Of a stretch of DNA of 12,835 bases, positions 11,652-12,835 are shown in pieces. This stretch comes from Pseudomonadota bacterium (GTDB taxonomy: Bacteria > Desulfobacterota > Desulfovibrionia > Desulfovibrionales > Desulfovibrionaceae): NCBI GenBank assembly GCA_023411815.1, contig JAEYOJ010000162.1:1-12835 (forward strand). The letters are read 5' to 3'. The position numbers and the translations under genes are program-made. The notes below the pieces were generated by a model. It was given only the letters and a program-made list of their open reading frames with translations. It searched no databases and had not been told where the DNA came from. The number at the start of each line of letters is the position of its first letter. The stretch's first letter is position 1.

Positions 11652-11987
11652 CGTGCCAGAGTCCTTTGATCCTCGTGAATGCGTTCAAAACCAGATAGCA
11701 TGGCGCAAAGGAATGTCGCGGGCCATACCCGGCATGCCGTCGGACATATACTGCTTTTATGGAAGAGCGCACCGAAAGGAAACCTCGAAAGTCACCTTTC
11801 CAGACATTGAAAGACCTTCGGTCGGGGTATTATGAAGAGGCACCGTCCCGGCCATGTCCGTGGACATCGACGTGGAAGTGCGTAGCGGAATCTTCAGGCA
11901 AAGAATGATACTCCGGCGTAAGCCCAACGAGCCCCGCGGGAGTGCACGAAATATAAGGCAAGGGCCTACGCCCCTGCGTAAGCCGCG
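11652..11987. other. Intergenic region between the activase and larC
   Basis: This 336-base gap must hold the larC promoter on the minus strand, but I cannot fix a confident -35/-10 pair. A small stem TACGC-CCCT-GCGTA lies about 25 bases after the activase stop, without a T-run. ATGTCC-GT-GGACAT is a short dyad near 11853-11866. No gene is supported; an open frame at 11644-11835 lacks a ribosome site and any coding look. Confidence 0.45.
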
Positions 11988-12767
11988 TCACACCGACAAC
12001 ACGCCCTCCTGCTGCGCGCCCCACAAGGCGGCGCCTAGCGCGCCGACCATGTCCGGCTCCTCGGGCACGATGACCTCGCCGGGCACGGCCTCGCGCAGGA
12101 GCCGCACGGCGCAAGGGTTGCGCGCCACGCCGCCGGCGAAGAGCAGCGGGAACTCCAGCCCCACCCGGCCGAGCATGCCCACGGTGCGCTTGACCACGGC
12201 CCTGTGCAGGGCCAGGGCGATGTTCTCGGGCCGCTCGCCCCTAGCCATGAGCGAGGTCGCCTCGGTTTCGGCGAAAACCGTGCACATGCTGCCGATCTGC
12301 ACCTCGCCGCTGCCCCGGCAGGCGAAAGCCCCGAACTCCTCCACCGGCACCTGGAAGGCCGTGGCCATGAACTCCAGGAACTTGCCAGTGCCGGCGGCGC
12401 AGCGGTCATTCATCTCGAACCGCCCCACCCTGCCGCCGGGCAGCAGCGAAATGGCCTTGGTATCCTGCCCGCCGATGTCCAGCACTGTGCGCGCCTCGGG
12501 ATGCAGACTGTGCGTACCCAGGCCGTAGGCCTTGATTTCGGTCAGCGTGCGCACCGGCAGGCCCAGGTCCGCTGATTCGATCAGGCCCCGACCGTAGCCC
12601 GTGGCCACCAGCAGCCCGATACGGCCGTGAACCTCGGCCAGCACGCGCCGGGCCTGACCCAGCGGATCGAAGGTCGTGGCCGTGCGCGCTCGATGCGCGA
12701 CGCCCTTGCCGTTCAGCGCCACCAGTTCGATGGAGCGCGAGCCGATGTCGATGCCAGCGATGAGCAT
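11988..12767 (-). CDS. 2-Hydroxyacyl-CoA dehydratase-type activase (BadF/BcrA/HgdC family ATPase)
   Basis: This 259-residue ASKHA-fold ATPase holds a [4Fe-4S] cluster at its dimer interface and uses ATP to push an electron into a dehydratase or benzoyl-CoA-reductase-like partner. 'GIDIGSRSIELV' (5-16) is phosphate loop 1, 'VLDIGGQDTKAI' (95-106) is loop 2, and 'AGGVARN' (211-217) plus 'EEPDMVGALGAALWG' (236-250) complete the nucleotide site. Cluster ligands Cys123 ('DRCAAGTGKF') and Cys162 ('GSMCTVF') are 39 residues apart, the same spacing as the ligand pair of Acidaminococcus HgdC. A GGAGG site lies about 10 bases before the ATG at 12767. The partner dehydratase, if adjacent, must lie beyond the right edge, upstream on the same strand. 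Substrate is unknown. Confidence 0.9.
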   Translation of the reverse strand: MLIAGIDIGSRSIELVALNGKGVAHRARTATTFDPLGQARRVLAEVHGRIGLLVATGYGRGLIESADLGLPVRTLTEIKAYGLGTHSLHPEARTVLDIGGQDTKAISLLPGGRVGRFEMNDRCAAGTGKFLEFMATAFQVPVEEFGAFACRGSGEVQIGSMCTVFAETEATSLMARGERPENIALALHRAVVKRTVGMLGRVGLEFPLLFAGGVARNPCAVRLLREAVPGEVIVPEEPDMVGALGAALWGAQQEGVLSV

Positions 12768-12787
12768 GATGAGAACGCCTCCGGCGG

Positions 12788-12835
12788 CCAGGGGAAGGGA
12801 AACCCCTTTTGCAAAAGGGGTTTCCCTTCCCCTGG
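12788..12835. repeat. Perfect 48-base palindrome at the window edge
   Basis: The two 24-base halves are exact complements (left half begins CCAGGGGAAGGG, centre CCCCTTTTGCAAAAGGGG). It stands only 20 bases ahead of the activase start codon and runs to the last base, so it may extend further. As RNA it would fold into a very stable stem, consistent with an intercistronic processing or terminator element following an upstream gene to the right. Confidence 0.75.

Noticed and set aside
10269..11669. 466-codon plus-strand frame opposite larC
   Set aside because: It is antisense shadow of larC with a low-complexity product; larC itself has all family motifs.

Overview
The window joins two kinds of DNA at about position 7886. 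The left part (1-7886) is the right-hand end of an integrated phage-like element. All of its genes lie on the minus strand. The right part (7887-12835) looks like ordinary chromosome of a GC-rich anaerobic bacterium. Lar nickel-pincer cofactor genes together with a 2-hydroxyacyl-CoA-dehydratase-type activase point to an anaerobe. A sulfate reducer of the Desulfovibrio group would fit, but that assignment is inference from gene content and composition only.

The element, read in its direction of transcription (right to left), starts beside an attachment site made of the 3' half of a tRNA-Glu(CUC) gene (7842-7886). Its genes follow in this order: a large primase-polymerase/helicase replication protein (5569-7626), a small TubC-docking-like protein (5192-5572), an unknown small protein (4772-5125), an HNH endonuclease (4417-4725), a terminase large subunit (2716-4344), an AT-richer MerR-like regulator with its own promoter and operator (2088-2633), an HK97-fold major capsid protein (639-1916), a prohead protease (43-561), and the first 15 codons of what is probably the portal protein (1-46). 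No integrase, tail or lysis gene is visible, but the left end of the element lies outside the window.

The most interesting reading is a phage satellite that builds its own head, resembling capsid-forming phage-inducible chromosomal islands. Replication and head genes lie next to each other in one run, the head genes are in capsid-protease-portal order (the reverse of the usual portal-protease-capsid), and there is no recognisable small terminase. Two separate arrays of short DNA repeats are buried in the rep coding sequence. One is based on GGTAACAG (5605-5739) and one on TGTCCCA (6860-7035). Each has copies in both orientations and lies in a disordered tail or linker of the protein, as expected for replication-origin iterons. 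A compact prophage with an unseen tail module to the left remains the main alternative.

Downstream of the att site the interrupted tRNA's own terminator is retained (7952-7990). Then come a T4 DenV-like pyrimidine-dimer glycosylase gene with a TTG start (8069-8431), a 64-residue unknown protein (8714-8908), and a gene-poor stretch (8909-9524). The larC-larB pair follows (11651 down to 9525). LarB makes the pyridinium-3,5-biscarboxylate nucleotide precursor and LarC inserts nickel. LarE and the client racemase LarA are not in the window. Finally there is an ATP-dependent [4Fe-4S] activase (11988-12767), preceded by a perfect 48-base palindrome that reaches the window edge.
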